Source: Nocardioides sp. (GTDB lineage Bacteria > Actinomycetota > Actinomycetes > Propionibacteriales > Nocardioidaceae). Taken from it: a DNA stretch of 21,066 bases. Under the pieces are notes generated by a model. It made no database searches. It saw only the letters and a program-made list of their open reading frames with translations, and was not told where the DNA came from. The stretch is from contig JASLDK010000009.1 of assembly GCA_030145945.1 (NCBI GenBank), forward strand, positions 1-21,066, read 5' to 3'. This document shows, in pieces, positions 1 to 7,020 of this stretch (position 1 is its first letter; every line of letters begins with the position of its first letter). The translations under genes were made by a program, and so were the position numbers.

Positions 1-529
1 GCATGCCGGCGTCCACGGTTGAGAGGTCGAAGATCTCCTCGTCGGCGGTGCTCTTGCTCGGCTCGTTGAGCTTGCCGTCCCAGTGATAGATCAGCGCGCG
101 TTCGTCGGTCGGGGTGTCCTCCTTGTAGGGAACCGTGACGATCGAATAGTCCGGGTAGATGACGGCCGCTCGCACCATCGTCGAACCGCGTTCCTGCCGG
201 AGCGCCGCAAGCAATGCGGTGAAGCTGGTGTCGGCTTGTGCCTCGTCAGCCTGGGCCTCGCCCGCCGTCGCGAAGTCATGGCCGGTGTCGTCCCCGGCAG
301 TCCGGGCGAAGATGAGCCCGGCCACGACAGCAGCCGCGGCCACACCGATTCCCGCGGACCTGAAACGGGGGCCACCGGGGGCCGGTCGGATCGTCCGCTC
401 CTCCAACGTGCGGACGGGCTTCGGCTCCTTCGGCGGCCGGTACGCCGAATGGGTCGGCGGGGATGCGGGTGAACCGTCCGGCACGGAACTGTTCCCCGGT
501 CGGTATTGCTTCCACCTGCGCTCGGCCAC
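1..529 (-). CDS. Hypothetical single-pass membrane protein (C-terminus cut by window edge)
   Basis: I do not recognise the function. The frame reads from a GTG at 529 and runs off the left edge after 176 complete codons. Residues 1-55 are a polar, proline- and arginine-rich cytoplasmic stretch. Residues 57-76 form one hydrophobic Ala/Val/Ile-rich helix, probably a membrane anchor. An acidic Ala/Asp/Glu/Gln linker follows (about 79-102), then a folded-looking outer domain starting with FTALLAALRQERG and containing the string AAVIYPDYSIVTVPY. An in-frame TAG lies 12 nt upstream of the GTG, so no longer start is possible. There is no Shine-Dalgarno sequence; instead TAGCGT ends 6 nt before the GTG, which suggests a leaderless transcript. 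The gene is divergent from the M20 peptidase gene. The membrane topology is inference; the open frame and its coding-like composition are directly visible. Confidence 0.75.
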   Translation of the reverse strand, partial: MAERRWKQYRPGNSSVPDGSPASPPTHSAYRPPKEPKPVRTLEERTIRPAPGGPRFRSAGIGVAAAAVVAGLIFARTAGDDTGHDFATAGEAQADEAQADTSFTALLAALRQERGSTMVRAAVIYPDYSIVTVPYKEDTPTDERALIYHWDGKLNEPSKSTADEEIFDLSTVDAGM

Positions 530-535
530 GGGAGC

Positions 536-541
536 ACGCTA
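536..541 (-). promoter_or_regulatory. Putative -10 box (TAGCGT) of the gene at 1-529
   Basis: On the minus strand TAGCGT is followed by 6 nt (GCTCCC) and then the GTG start. This is the spacing expected if transcription begins at the start codon. No clear -35 element is visible. Confidence 0.5.
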
Positions 542-566
542 GGGCATCCGACACGCGAAGCCGTGC

Positions 567-572
567 AACGAT
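567..572 (+). promoter_or_regulatory. Putative weak -10 box (AACGAT) of the M20 peptidase gene
   Basis: AACGAT is followed by GACGAC and the ATG at 579, the same 6-nt spacing as other genes in the window. The first base departs from the TANNNT consensus. No Shine-Dalgarno sequence precedes the ATG. The -35 position expected for this promoter overlaps the spacer of the divergent promoter at 536-541. Confidence 0.35.
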
Positions 573-578
573 GACGAC

Positions 579-1937
579 ATGGCCGAATCCACCAGCGTCA
601 CCGCCTCGGGAACCGATGTCGCAGCCGAGGTCGTCGACCTGTGTCGCGACCTCATCCGGATCGACACCTCCAACTACGGCAGCGACGACGGACCGGGGGA
701 GCGCAAAGCGGCGGAACACGTCGCCGCACTTCTCGACGACGTCGGGATCGCGGCCGAGGTCATCGAGACCCGGCCCGGCCGCGCCAACGTGCTCGCTCGC
801 TGGGGCGGCGCACCAGGCGGCGCCAGCAACACCAAGGGAGCGCTCCTGCTGCACGGGCACCTCGACGTCGTACCTGCGGCTGCGGAGGACTGGACGATCC
901 ATCCCTTCAGCGGCGAGGTCGAGGACTGCCAAGAAGGTGGGCTCAGTGTCTGGGGACGCGGCGCGGTCGACATGAAGGACTTCGACGCGATGCTGCTCTC
1001 CGTCGTCCGCGCGCGCCAGCGGGACGGTCGCGTGCCGGACCGAGAGATCGTGCTGTGCTTCACCGCCGACGAGGAGGCCGGCGGACACAACGGCGCCGAG
1101 CTGCTGGTCCAGAACCACGCCGAGTGGTTCGAAGGCTGCACCGAAGCGGTCGGCGAGGTCGGCGGGTTCAGCACGACGGTCCGTGGACGCCGGCTCTACC
1201 TGATCGAGGCAGCGGAGAAGGGCATGGCGTGGATGCGTCTGACCGCACGCGGCCGGGCCGGCCACGGCTCGATGCTCAACGACGACAACGCAGTCACCCG
1301 CCTGGCGGCGGCCGTGGCCAGGATCGGCGCCCACGACTGGCCGGTCCGACTCACCCCGACGATGCGGACGCTGCTGGCGACCGTGGGGGAGTTGGCCGGC
1401 GTGGAGGCAACACCTGAGAACGCGCCAGCACTGGTCGAGGAGTTCGGAGACGCCGCGCGGATGCTCGGAGCCGTGCTGCGCAACTCGACCAATCCGACCA
1501 TGCTCGGTGCCGGATACAAGGTCAACGTGATCCCGACCGACGCCACCGCCCACGTCGACGGACGCTTCCTGCCCGGCTACGAGGACGAGTTCTTCTCCAC
1601 TCTCGCCGAGCTCACCGGCGAGGGGATCGAGACGGAGTTCCTGTCCAAGCAGGCCCCGTGGGAGACGCCGTACGACGGTGCCCTGGTCGACGCAATGACC
1701 CGGAGCCTGCTGGCGGAGGACCCGGATGCCCTGGTCGCGCCGTACCTGATGAGTGGCGGCACCGACGCCAAGCACTTCAACAAGCTCGGCGGGCTGCGGT
1801 CCTACGGTTTCACCCCGCTGCGGCTGCCCGAGGACCTCGACTTCACCTCACTCTTCCACGGGGTCGACGAACGGGTGCCGGTCGACTCCCTGCGGTTCGG
1901 GGCGCGGGTGATGGACCGCTTCCTCGACCAGGTCTGA
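579..1937 (+). CDS. M20 family metallopeptidase (ArgE/DapE/carboxypeptidase-like)
   Basis: A 452-residue zinc-dependent amidohydrolase/peptidase, probably cytosolic since no signal peptide is seen. The M20 metal site is complete: H94 and D96 in LHGHLDVVP, bridging D131 in WGRGAVDMK, catalytic base E165 and ligand E166 in TADEEAGG, E193 in GEVGG, and the last ligand H427 in LFHGVDE. H229 in GRAGHGSM lies in the lid/dimerisation domain (about residues 215-335), and SGGTDAKHF at 392-400 is another family motif. The substrate cannot be read from the sequence; family members release amino acids from N-acyl amino acids or dipeptides. An M20 gene (Rv2141c, from memory) occupies the matching place in M. 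tuberculosis, which supports a conserved housekeeping role. It is alone on its strand segment, and a 107-bp gap separates it from the chemoreceptor pair. The family call is firm; the specific reaction is unknown. Confidence 0.93.
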   Translation: MAESTSVTASGTDVAAEVVDLCRDLIRIDTSNYGSDDGPGERKAAEHVAALLDDVGIAAEVIETRPGRANVLARWGGAPGGASNTKGALLLHGHLDVVPAAAEDWTIHPFSGEVEDCQEGGLSVWGRGAVDMKDFDAMLLSVVRARQRDGRVPDREIVLCFTADEEAGGHNGAELLVQNHAEWFEGCTEAVGEVGGFSTTVRGRRLYLIEAAEKGMAWMRLTARGRAGHGSMLNDDNAVTRLAAAVARIGAHDWPVRLTPTMRTLLATVGELAGVEATPENAPALVEEFGDAARMLGAVLRNSTNPTMLGAGYKVNVIPTDATAHVDGRFLPGYEDEFFSTLAELTGEGIETEFLSKQAPWETPYDGALVDAMTRSLLAEDPDALVAPYLMSGGTDAKHFNKLGGLRSYGFTPLRLPEDLDFTSLFHGVDERVPVDSLRFGARVMDRFLDQV

Positions 1938-1974
1938 GTCGTTCCTGGGACCGTCCCGATCCGCTTCAGATCGC

Positions 1975-2001
1975 TCAACCCTGCTCTGTTGCGGACGATT
2001 C
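1975..2001 (+). promoter_or_regulatory. Candidate sigma-28 (FliA/WhiG-type) promoter for the PAS-MCP pair
   Basis: TCAA at 1975-1978 is followed by exactly 15 nt and GACGATTC at 1994-2001. The flagellar sigma consensus is TAAA-N15-GCCGATAA, so 3 of 4 and 5 of 8 positions match at the correct spacing. It lies about 45 nt before the GTG of a chemotaxis gene. This is suggestive only, because short GC-rich motifs match by chance. Confidence 0.35.
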
Positions 2002-2044
2002 TCCCCATGAGCCGTCCACCGGACGGGCAGAGGGGAGTCACACC

Positions 2045-2593
2045 GTGGCACGCACCGCCGTCACGCCGTCCGGCGTCGAGAAGACGTTCCGTCCCGACCA
2101 GATCATCGTGTCCAAGACCGACCGCCAGGGCCGGCTGACCTATGTCAACGACCTGTTCGTCGAGATCAGCGGGTACGCCGAAGCGGACCTGATCGGGCAG
2201 CCGCACAACGTGATCCGCCACCCGGACATGCCTCGCAGCGTGTTCTGGTTGCTGTGGGACAAGATCTCGGCAGGCCAGGAGATCTTCGCCTACGTGATGA
2301 ACCTCAGCGCGGACGGCACGCACTACTGGGTGCTCGCGCACGTCACGCCCACCTGTGACCGGTCAGGCGCGGTCGTCGGCTATCACTCGAACCGGCGTAC
2401 GGCGGAGCCTGGCGCGCTGGCGAGCATCAAGACCCTCTACGAGCGTCTCCTGACCGAGGAGCGCAAGCACGGCAACGCTCGCGAGGCCGTGGAGGCGGGC
2501 CGGCAGTTGTTGGAACAGACGCTCGCAGAAGCCGGGCTGACCTATGACGAATACGTGTGGGCCCTCAACAACGACGTGGAGGTGGCGGCATGA
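2045..2593 (+). CDS. Aer-like PAS domain protein (redox/oxygen sensor partner of the adjacent MCP)
   Basis: A 182-residue soluble protein made of one PAS domain (about residues 18-120) and a helical tail (about 122-180). The segments DRQGRLTYVND, ISGYAEADLIGQPHNVIRHPDMP (split here into PAS strands/helices) and HYWVLAHVTPT closely follow the FAD-binding PAS domain of the aerotaxis receptor Aer, including the RHPDMP signature at 58-63 and the W in HYWV. A flavin cofactor is therefore plausible but not proven. The GTG at 2045 is chosen because GGGGAG at 2032-2037 sits 7 nt upstream; further upstream the frame loses PAS similarity. The stop overlaps the ATG of the MCP gene (ATGA), so the two are translationally coupled. 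Unlike Aer there is no HAMP domain, membrane segment or signalling domain; these functions appear to be supplied by the next gene. Confidence 0.88.
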   Translation: MARTAVTPSGVEKTFRPDQIIVSKTDRQGRLTYVNDLFVEISGYAEADLIGQPHNVIRHPDMPRSVFWLLWDKISAGQEIFAYVMNLSADGTHYWVLAHVTPTCDRSGAVVGYHSNRRTAEPGALASIKTLYERLLTEERKHGNAREAVEAGRQLLEQTLAEAGLTYDEYVWALNNDVEVAA

Positions 2594-3864
2594 GCACCCC
2601 AACGATTTCTTCTCCTCCGCTGCGCTCCCCCGAACAATTCGTCGGGGACCCCGCGATGACCAGCCCGTTGGAGCCGGCGACGGTCGACGTGGAGGTGCGC
2701 GCCGAGCTCGAGCGTTGCCGAGCCGCGCTGCGCGCCGTGACGCAGGTCTGCCGGGCCGCTGCAGCGGGTGATCTCGAGCCTCGTGTGGGGATCATCGGTG
2801 ACGACCCCGACCTGCTGGCCGCCCGGTCCGCCGTCAACGAGCTCCTCGACCGCACCGACGCCTATGTCCGGGAGTCGTCCGCTTCGCTCGAGTTCGCGGC
2901 GGAGGGCAAGTTCTTCCGCCGCTTCCTCGTGCGCGGCATGCTCGGCTCCTTCCGCGCCGGAGCGGTCACGATCAACACCGCGATCGCGGCGATGGCTGAT
3001 GCCAACGAGCAGCTGGCGATCCAGGAGAGGCAACGCCTCGAGCTCGCTGACGGATTCGAGGAGGCTGTCCTCGGTCTGTCCGACCAGGTGGCCGCCGCGG
3101 CGGCCGAGATGGAGGCGTCGTCGCGCACCCTGGCGGCCAATGCCGAGGGTACGGCGAGCAGGGCGGCTCAGGTCTCCGACAACTCGCACCTCGCGGCGGA
3201 CGCCGTCACCGTCGCCGCTGCGGCGGTCGAGGAGTTGGTGAGCACGGTGAAGGCGATCGAGGAACAGGCGCGCCAGTCCAACGACGCAGGCGTCCGCGCC
3301 GTCGAGGAGACCCAACAGGTGTTGTCGACGGTGCAGAGCCTGTCGTCGGCCTCGCAGGAGATCGGCGACGTGGTCGGTGTGATCAGCCAGGTGGCCAGTC
3401 AGACCCGCCTCCTCGCGCTCAACGCGACGATCGAGGCCGCCCGCGCTGGGGAGTACGGCAAGGGCTTCGCGGTCGTGGCCTCCGAAGTCAAGAACCTGGC
3501 CTCCGAGACCGCCGACGCCACCAGCCGGATCGAACAGCAGGTGCATGCGATCCAGGCCGCCGCCAACGCTGCGGTCGGTGCGATCGACACGATCGGCCTC
3601 GCAGTGCAGGGAATGGGCGACAACGTCGCCACCATCGCGGGCGCGGTCGGGGAACAGCGGCACGCGGCGGCCGAGCTGAGTCGGACCACCACTGAGGCAG
3701 CAAGTGCTGTTTCCGGGGTGAACGAGGACGTCACCGCGATCGGCGACGCCACCATCGCGACCAGCACGGGTGCCAGCGAGATGACCGGCGCGTCCCTCGA
3801 ACTGTCCCGCCTGTCGGCCGACCTGCGAACCCACGTGGCGGGATTCCTCCAGCAGATCCGCTGA
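2590..3864 (+). CDS. Soluble methyl-accepting chemotaxis protein
   Basis: A 424-residue chemoreceptor without any transmembrane helix. Residues 35-155 are a HAMP-like helical region (GDLEPRV, AVNELLDRTDAYVRES, RFLVRGMLGSFRAGAVTIN), resembling the poly-HAMP segments of PAS-containing bacterial MCPs. Residues 160-424 form the long antiparallel coiled-coil signalling domain. The highly conserved hairpin tip that contacts CheW and CheA lies at about 264-297 (SQTRLLALNATIEAARAGE, then FAVVASEVKNLA). The ATG at 2590 overlaps the PAS gene stop. The pair probably works as a two-protein cytosolic receptor in which the PAS protein senses redox or oxygen and this protein signals to the flagellar kinase. 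No che or flagellar genes are in the window, so it is an orphan receptor locus. Family assignment is very secure; ligand and partner are inferred. Confidence 0.95.
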   Translation: MSTPTISSPPLRSPEQFVGDPAMTSPLEPATVDVEVRAELERCRAALRAVTQVCRAAAAGDLEPRVGIIGDDPDLLAARSAVNELLDRTDAYVRESSASLEFAAEGKFFRRFLVRGMLGSFRAGAVTINTAIAAMADANEQLAIQERQRLELADGFEEAVLGLSDQVAAAAAEMEASSRTLAANAEGTASRAAQVSDNSHLAADAVTVAAAAVEELVSTVKAIEEQARQSNDAGVRAVEETQQVLSTVQSLSSASQEIGDVVGVISQVASQTRLLALNATIEAARAGEYGKGFAVVASEVKNLASETADATSRIEQQVHAIQAAANAAVGAIDTIGLAVQGMGDNVATIAGAVGEQRHAAAELSRTTTEAASAVSGVNEDVTAIGDATIATSTGASEMTGASLELSRLSADLRTHVAGFLQQIR

Positions 3865-3881
3865 TCCGCGCGAGCGGTCAG
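3861..3881. terminator. Hairpin joining the convergent MCP and DUF5703 gene ends
   Basis: CTGA-T-CCGC, a GCGA tetraloop and GCGG-TCAG form an 8-bp stem with one bulged T and a GNRA-type loop. The MCP stop (3862-3864) is in the left arm and the DUF5703 stop (complement of 3878-3880) is in the right arm. There is no T tract. A bidirectional transcript-end hairpin is likely but not shown. Confidence 0.4.
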
Positions 3882-4117
3882 GCCGTGCGGACGGCCCGGA
3901 TGATCTTGCGTCGCAGCACCACGCGACGCCGGCCGTCCGGGCCGATCTGCACGCGGTCCAACTCCCAGCCACCGTGCTCGGCACGTTCGACCAGCAGCTT
4001 CGCGACCATGTTGCGGGAGAACGCCCGGTCGAAGGTGACCCGGTCGAACTCCCACTCCACCCCACGCCCGAGTCCGCGCATCACGCCGGGCCGGAGCATG
4101 GACAGGGAGGTGCTCAT
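3878..4117 (-). CDS. DUF5703 family small protein
   Basis: A 79-residue basic protein of the actinobacterial DUF5703 family. The core is WEFDRVTFDRAFSRN, then LLVERAEHGGWELDRV, then PDGRRRVVLRRKII at the C-terminus, a pattern I recognise from this family. The function is unknown; it has no membrane segment, signal peptide or catalytic motif that I can see. The ATG at 4117 overlaps the stop of the aldo/keto reductase gene (ATGA), so this is the second gene of a two-gene operon and is translationally coupled. A longer upstream frame exists but lies inside the reductase gene and has shadow-like composition. A similar small protein (Rv2137c, from memory) lies beside uppP in M. tuberculosis, so the neighbourhood is conserved. 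Confidence 0.8.
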   Translation of the reverse strand: MSTSLSMLRPGVMRGLGRGVEWEFDRVTFDRAFSRNMVAKLLVERAEHGGWELDRVQIGPDGRRRVVLRRKIIRAVRTA

Positions 4118-5067
4118 GCAGCGCCGCCGGAGACGTCGTCCAGTGCCGCGCGGATCTCGGGCGGCAGGACCTTGCTCTCGGAGCCGAGGGCAACGGCGAG
4201 TTGCGCCGCCGTACGGGCCCCGACGATCGGGGCGGTGACGCCGGGGGAGTCGCGGACCCACACGAGGGCGACCTCGAGCGGTGTCCAGCCGAGCCCGTCG
4301 GCCGCGCGCGCCACTGCTTCGACGATGCCGCGGCTGTGGTCGTCCATGTAGGCATCGACGAAGCCCGCGAAGACGGGGGATGCGGCTCGGGAGTCGGAAG
4401 GGGTGCCGGCGCGGTACTTCCCGGTCAGGACCCCGCGGCCCAGCGGAGACCACGGGAACAGGCCCAGCCCGAGCGCCTCGACGGCAGGCAGCACCTCGCG
4501 CTCGATCCGCCGATTGACGAGGGAGTACTCCATCTGGGTCGACGCGATCCGCGCCCGCCCGGCAACAGCCTCCTGCAGGGTCACCGCCCGGGCGGTCTGC
4601 CAGCCGTTGTAGTTGGAGATCCCGACGTACGTCGCCCGGCCGCTCGTGACCGCGAGGTCGAGCGCGCCCAGCGTCTCCTCGAGAGGCACGTCGTCACTCC
4701 AGATGTGGACCTGCCACAGATCGACGTGATCGGTCCCGAGTCGTTTGAGCGACGTGTCCAGGCCGCGCAGCAGCGCCCCGCGGGACGTGTCGACGAGGCG
4801 CTCGGAGCCCTTGCGCCAGATGCCCGCCTTGGTCGCCAGCACCACGTCGTCACGGCGTACGACGTCGCCGATCAACGAGCCGATCAGGGCCTCGGAGCGA
4901 CCGTCGGTGTATCCGGCGGCCGTGTCGATCGTCGTACCGCCGGCCTCGACGAACGGGGTGAGTTGGTCCCGGGCCTCGTGCTCGTCGGTGTCCTTGCCCC
5001 AGGTCATCGTTCCGAGGGCGAGACGCGAGACCTGGAGGCCACTGGCGCCGACGTACCGCTGCTGCAT
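4114..5067 (-). CDS. Aldo/keto reductase
   Basis: A 317-residue NADPH-dependent oxidoreductase of the aldo/keto reductase superfamily with a (beta/alpha)8 barrel. The catalytic tetrad is visible: D48 and Y53 in IDTAAGYTDGRSE, K80 in LATKAGIW and H121 in LWQVHIW. The cofactor-binding half contains FPWSPLGRGVLTGKYR and VTAPIVGARTAAQL. The substrate is not predictable. The ATG at 5067 is preferred over the TTG at 5076, because TAGTTT on the minus strand ends 7 nt before the ATG, matching the leaderless layout used elsewhere here. The C-terminal stop overlaps the DUF5703 start. It is divergent from uppP with 99 bp between them. Confidence 0.93.
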   Translation of the reverse strand: MQQRYVGASGLQVSRLALGTMTWGKDTDEHEARDQLTPFVEAGGTTIDTAAGYTDGRSEALIGSLIGDVVRRDDVVLATKAGIWRKGSERLVDTSRGALLRGLDTSLKRLGTDHVDLWQVHIWSDDVPLEETLGALDLAVTSGRATYVGISNYNGWQTARAVTLQEAVAGRARIASTQMEYSLVNRRIEREVLPAVEALGLGLFPWSPLGRGVLTGKYRAGTPSDSRAASPVFAGFVDAYMDDHSRGIVEAVARAADGLGWTPLEVALVWVRDSPGVTAPIVGARTAAQLAVALGSESKVLPPEIRAALDDVSGGAA

Positions 5068-5074
5068 GTCGGAC

Positions 5075-5080
5075 AAACTA
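5075..5080 (-). promoter_or_regulatory. Putative -10 box (TAGTTT) of the aldo/keto reductase gene
   Basis: TAGTTT on the minus strand is followed by GTCCGAC (7 nt) and the ATG at 5067. It supports the ATG rather than the upstream TTG at 5076, which lies within the box-to-start interval. Confidence 0.45.
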
Positions 5081-5152
5081 TCCGCCCGGCTCGCGCCGGG
5101 CCCATCGGGCGCGCCGACGGCGGGCGTACGAGCCGCCGAAGGGGCCGCCCTC

Positions 5153-5158
5153 TACGAT
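5153..5158 (+). promoter_or_regulatory. Putative -10 box (TACGAT) of uppP
   Basis: TACGAT lies 8 nt before the GTG at 5167. The spacing is slightly longer than in the other genes. No Shine-Dalgarno sequence is present between them. Confidence 0.4.
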
Positions 5159-5166
5159 GACGCTTC

Positions 5167-6009
5167 GTGGTCGACTATCTCCAGGCTCTGTTCCTCGGCG
5201 TGCTCCAGGGACTGACCGAGTTCCTCCCGATCTCCAGCAGCGCGCACCTGCGGATCTTCCCCGAACTGTTCGGGTGGGGCGACCCTGGAGCGGCTTTCAC
5301 GGCCGTCATCCAGATCGGGACCGAGCTCGCTGTCCTCGTCTACTTCCGCAACGACATCTGGCGGATCGCTCGAGCCTGGGTGCTGTCGCTGTTCAAGCCC
5401 GAATATCGCGGCGCGCTCGATGCCCGGATGGGCTGGTACATCATCGTCGGCTCCGTGCCGATCGTCGTCCTCGGCGTCCTGCTCAAGGACATCATCGAGA
5501 AGGACTTCCGCAACCTGTGGATCATCGGTTGCACGCTGATCGTGATGGGTCTGGTCCTCGGCCTCGCCGACCGGATCGGCAAGAACGAACGTGCCATCAA
5601 GCAGATGACCCTGCGCGACGCCGCGCTCATGGGTGGCGCCCAGGCGCTCGCCCTCGTGCCGGGTGTCTCCCGCTCGGGTGCGACGCTGTCGATGGGCCGC
5701 TTCCTCGGCTACGAGCGGGAGGCCGCGACCCGCTTCGCCTTCCTGCTCGCCATCCCGGCCGTCGTGGGGGCCGGCGTCTTCGAGCTCAAGGAGATCTCCA
5801 ACGTCGGCAAGGCGCACGCCGGGGAGGCGGCCTATGGCTGGGGCCCGACGGCCCTGGCGACCGTCGTCTCGTTCGTCGTCGGGTACGCCGCCATCGCGTG
5901 GCTGCTGAAGTGGGTCACCACGAGGTCCTACACGCCGTTCGTGGCCTATCGCGTCGTCCTCGGTGCCGCCGTCCTGGTGTTCGTGGCCACCGGTGTGCTG
6001 ACCGCCTGA
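5167..6009 (+). CDS. uppP: Undecaprenyl-diphosphatase UppP (BacA family)
   Basis: A 280-residue polytopic inner-membrane enzyme that removes a phosphate from undecaprenyl (or decaprenyl) diphosphate, recycling the lipid carrier for peptidoglycan and other cell-wall polymers; family members confer bacitracin tolerance. The first catalytic region is the (E/Q)XXXE motif Q14-E18 in LQGLTEFLPISSSAH, with H27 following. The second is PGVSRSG at 165-171. About seven to eight hydrophobic helices can be seen across the protein, and the length is normal. Translation starts at GTG 5167, right after the -10-like TACGAT. The stop codon ends one base before the last base of the convergent corA gene. Rv2136c is the M. 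tuberculosis counterpart from memory, next to the same phosphatase family found at 8421. Confidence 0.97.
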   Translation: MVDYLQALFLGVLQGLTEFLPISSSAHLRIFPELFGWGDPGAAFTAVIQIGTELAVLVYFRNDIWRIARAWVLSLFKPEYRGALDARMGWYIIVGSVPIVVLGVLLKDIIEKDFRNLWIIGCTLIVMGLVLGLADRIGKNERAIKQMTLRDAALMGGAQALALVPGVSRSGATLSMGRFLGYEREAATRFAFLLAIPAVVGAGVFELKEISNVGKAHAGEAAYGWGPTALATVVSFVVGYAAIAWLLKWVTTRSYTPFVAYRVVLGAAVLVFVATGVLTA

Positions 6010-7002
6010 CTAGAACCAGCCGGATCGCTTGAAGAGGATCCACAAGCCGCCGACGGACGCGAGCATCAACAGGATCGCGAACGGATAGCCGTAGGTCCAC
6101 GACAGCTCCGGCATGTGCGTGAAGTTCATGCCATAGATCCCTGCGATCAGGGTCGGTACGACGACCAGGGCCGCGCCGGCCGAGATCTTGCGCATGTCGT
6201 CGTTCTGCTGCAGGGCGATGCGGGAGGCGTGGGCGTCGAACGCCGAGGACAGCAGATCCTCGAGGGTGTCGATCTCGTCGGCCGCCTGGGCGAGGTGGTC
6301 ACTGACGTCCCGGAAGAACGGCCCGGCGGCCTCCTCGACGAGATCGACCGAGGCGGTCGCGAAGCGCCGCATGGGCTCGCGCAACGGGAGCACTGCTCGG
6401 CGTACCTCGGCGAGCTCCCGCTTGAGCACATAGATCCGGTCGCCGTCCTGGGTGCGCTCGTCGGAGAACACCGACGCCTCGACCTCGTCGACGTCGATCT
6501 GCAGCTCGGCCACCACCGCCGTGTATCCGTCGACGACCGCGTCGCACACGGCGTACACCACCGACGACGGGCCGTGGTCGAGCACGGCCTGCTTCTGCTC
6601 GAGCGCGTGTCGGGCATCGCTGAGCGCGGAGCCGCGGCCGTGGCGGACGGTGATCACGAAGTCGGGGCCGATGAAGAGGTTGATCTCGCCGGTCTCGACG
6701 GCATCGTCCTCGTCGACGTACCAGAGGGTCTTGAGGACCAGGAACAGGCTGTTCGCGTAGGTCTCGAGCTTGGGACGCTGGTGGGCGACGACGGCATCCT
6801 CGACAGCCAGCGGATGCAGGTCGAACGCCTTGGCGATCTCGCCGAGCTCGATGTGACTGGGCTCGTACAGGCCCACCCAGACGAAGTCATGGTGCTCCCC
6901 GTCGCCGGTGCGAGCGGCCTCTCGCAGGGCGGCATAGTCATGGAGACGGCAGTCCACCGGGACTCGGACGCCGTGGCGGTAGACAGCGCTGTCGACGATC
7001 AC
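6010..7002 (-). CDS. corA: CorA-family divalent cation (Mg2+/Co2+) transporter
   Basis: A 330-residue membrane channel of the CorA family. Residues 1-260 form the large cytoplasmic domain with long charged helices. Two transmembrane helices follow at about 270-290 and 306-325. The signature GMN (291-293, in YGMNF) ends the first helix, and the loop HMPELSW connects it to the second; the C-terminus FKRSGWF is short and basic as usual. GTG 7002 is the start, with TAGCGT 6 nt upstream, so the mRNA is probably leaderless. That argues against a leader riboswitch. It follows the GH16 gene by 18 bp on the same strand but has its own -10. Ion specificity between Mg2+ and other divalent ions cannot be decided. 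The gene ends directly against uppP with no intergenic base. Confidence 0.95.
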   Translation of the reverse strand: MIVDSAVYRHGVRVPVDCRLHDYAALREAARTGDGEHHDFVWVGLYEPSHIELGEIAKAFDLHPLAVEDAVVAHQRPKLETYANSLFLVLKTLWYVDEDDAVETGEINLFIGPDFVITVRHGRGSALSDARHALEQKQAVLDHGPSSVVYAVCDAVVDGYTAVVAELQIDVDEVEASVFSDERTQDGDRIYVLKRELAEVRRAVLPLREPMRRFATASVDLVEEAAGPFFRDVSDHLAQAADEIDTLEDLLSSAFDAHASRIALQQNDDMRKISAGAALVVVPTLIAGIYGMNFTHMPELSWTYGYPFAILLMLASVGGLWILFKRSGWF

Positions 7003-7008
7003 GTCACC

Positions 7009-7014
7009 ACGCTA
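7009..7014 (-). promoter_or_regulatory. Putative -10 box (TAGCGT) of corA
   Basis: On the minus strand TAGCGT is followed by GGTGAC (6 nt) and the GTG at 7002. It lies in the 18-bp gap just after the GH16 stop. The box plus flanks (CCCTAGCGTG) is identical to the one before the gene at 1-529. Confidence 0.5.
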
Positions 7015-7020
7015 GGGCAT

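Noticed and set aside
276..1775. A 499-codon minus-strand frame opposite the M20 peptidase gene.
   Set aside because: It overlaps the complete peptidase and has no recognisable domain; the minus-strand gene at 1-529 uses a different frame with a plausible membrane-protein sequence.
1947..1957. GGGAC-C-GTCCC as a terminator after the M20 gene.
   Set aside because: Arms of 5 bp with a one-base loop are too short to form a stable hairpin in RNA and are expected often in this composition.
2012..2026. CCGTCC-ACC-GGACGG hairpin just before the PAS gene ribosome binding site as a riboswitch.
   Set aside because: A 6-bp GC hairpin alone is common here; no second competing structure or aptamer-like conserved segment was seen.
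2542..4065. A 507-codon minus-strand frame opposite the MCP gene.
   Set aside because: Shadow composition; the MCP signalling domain on the plus strand is unmistakable.
5068..5076. TTG 5076 as the start of the aldo/keto reductase.
   Set aside because: It would lie inside the interval between the -10 box and the ATG at 5067; the ATG keeps the usual family N-terminus.
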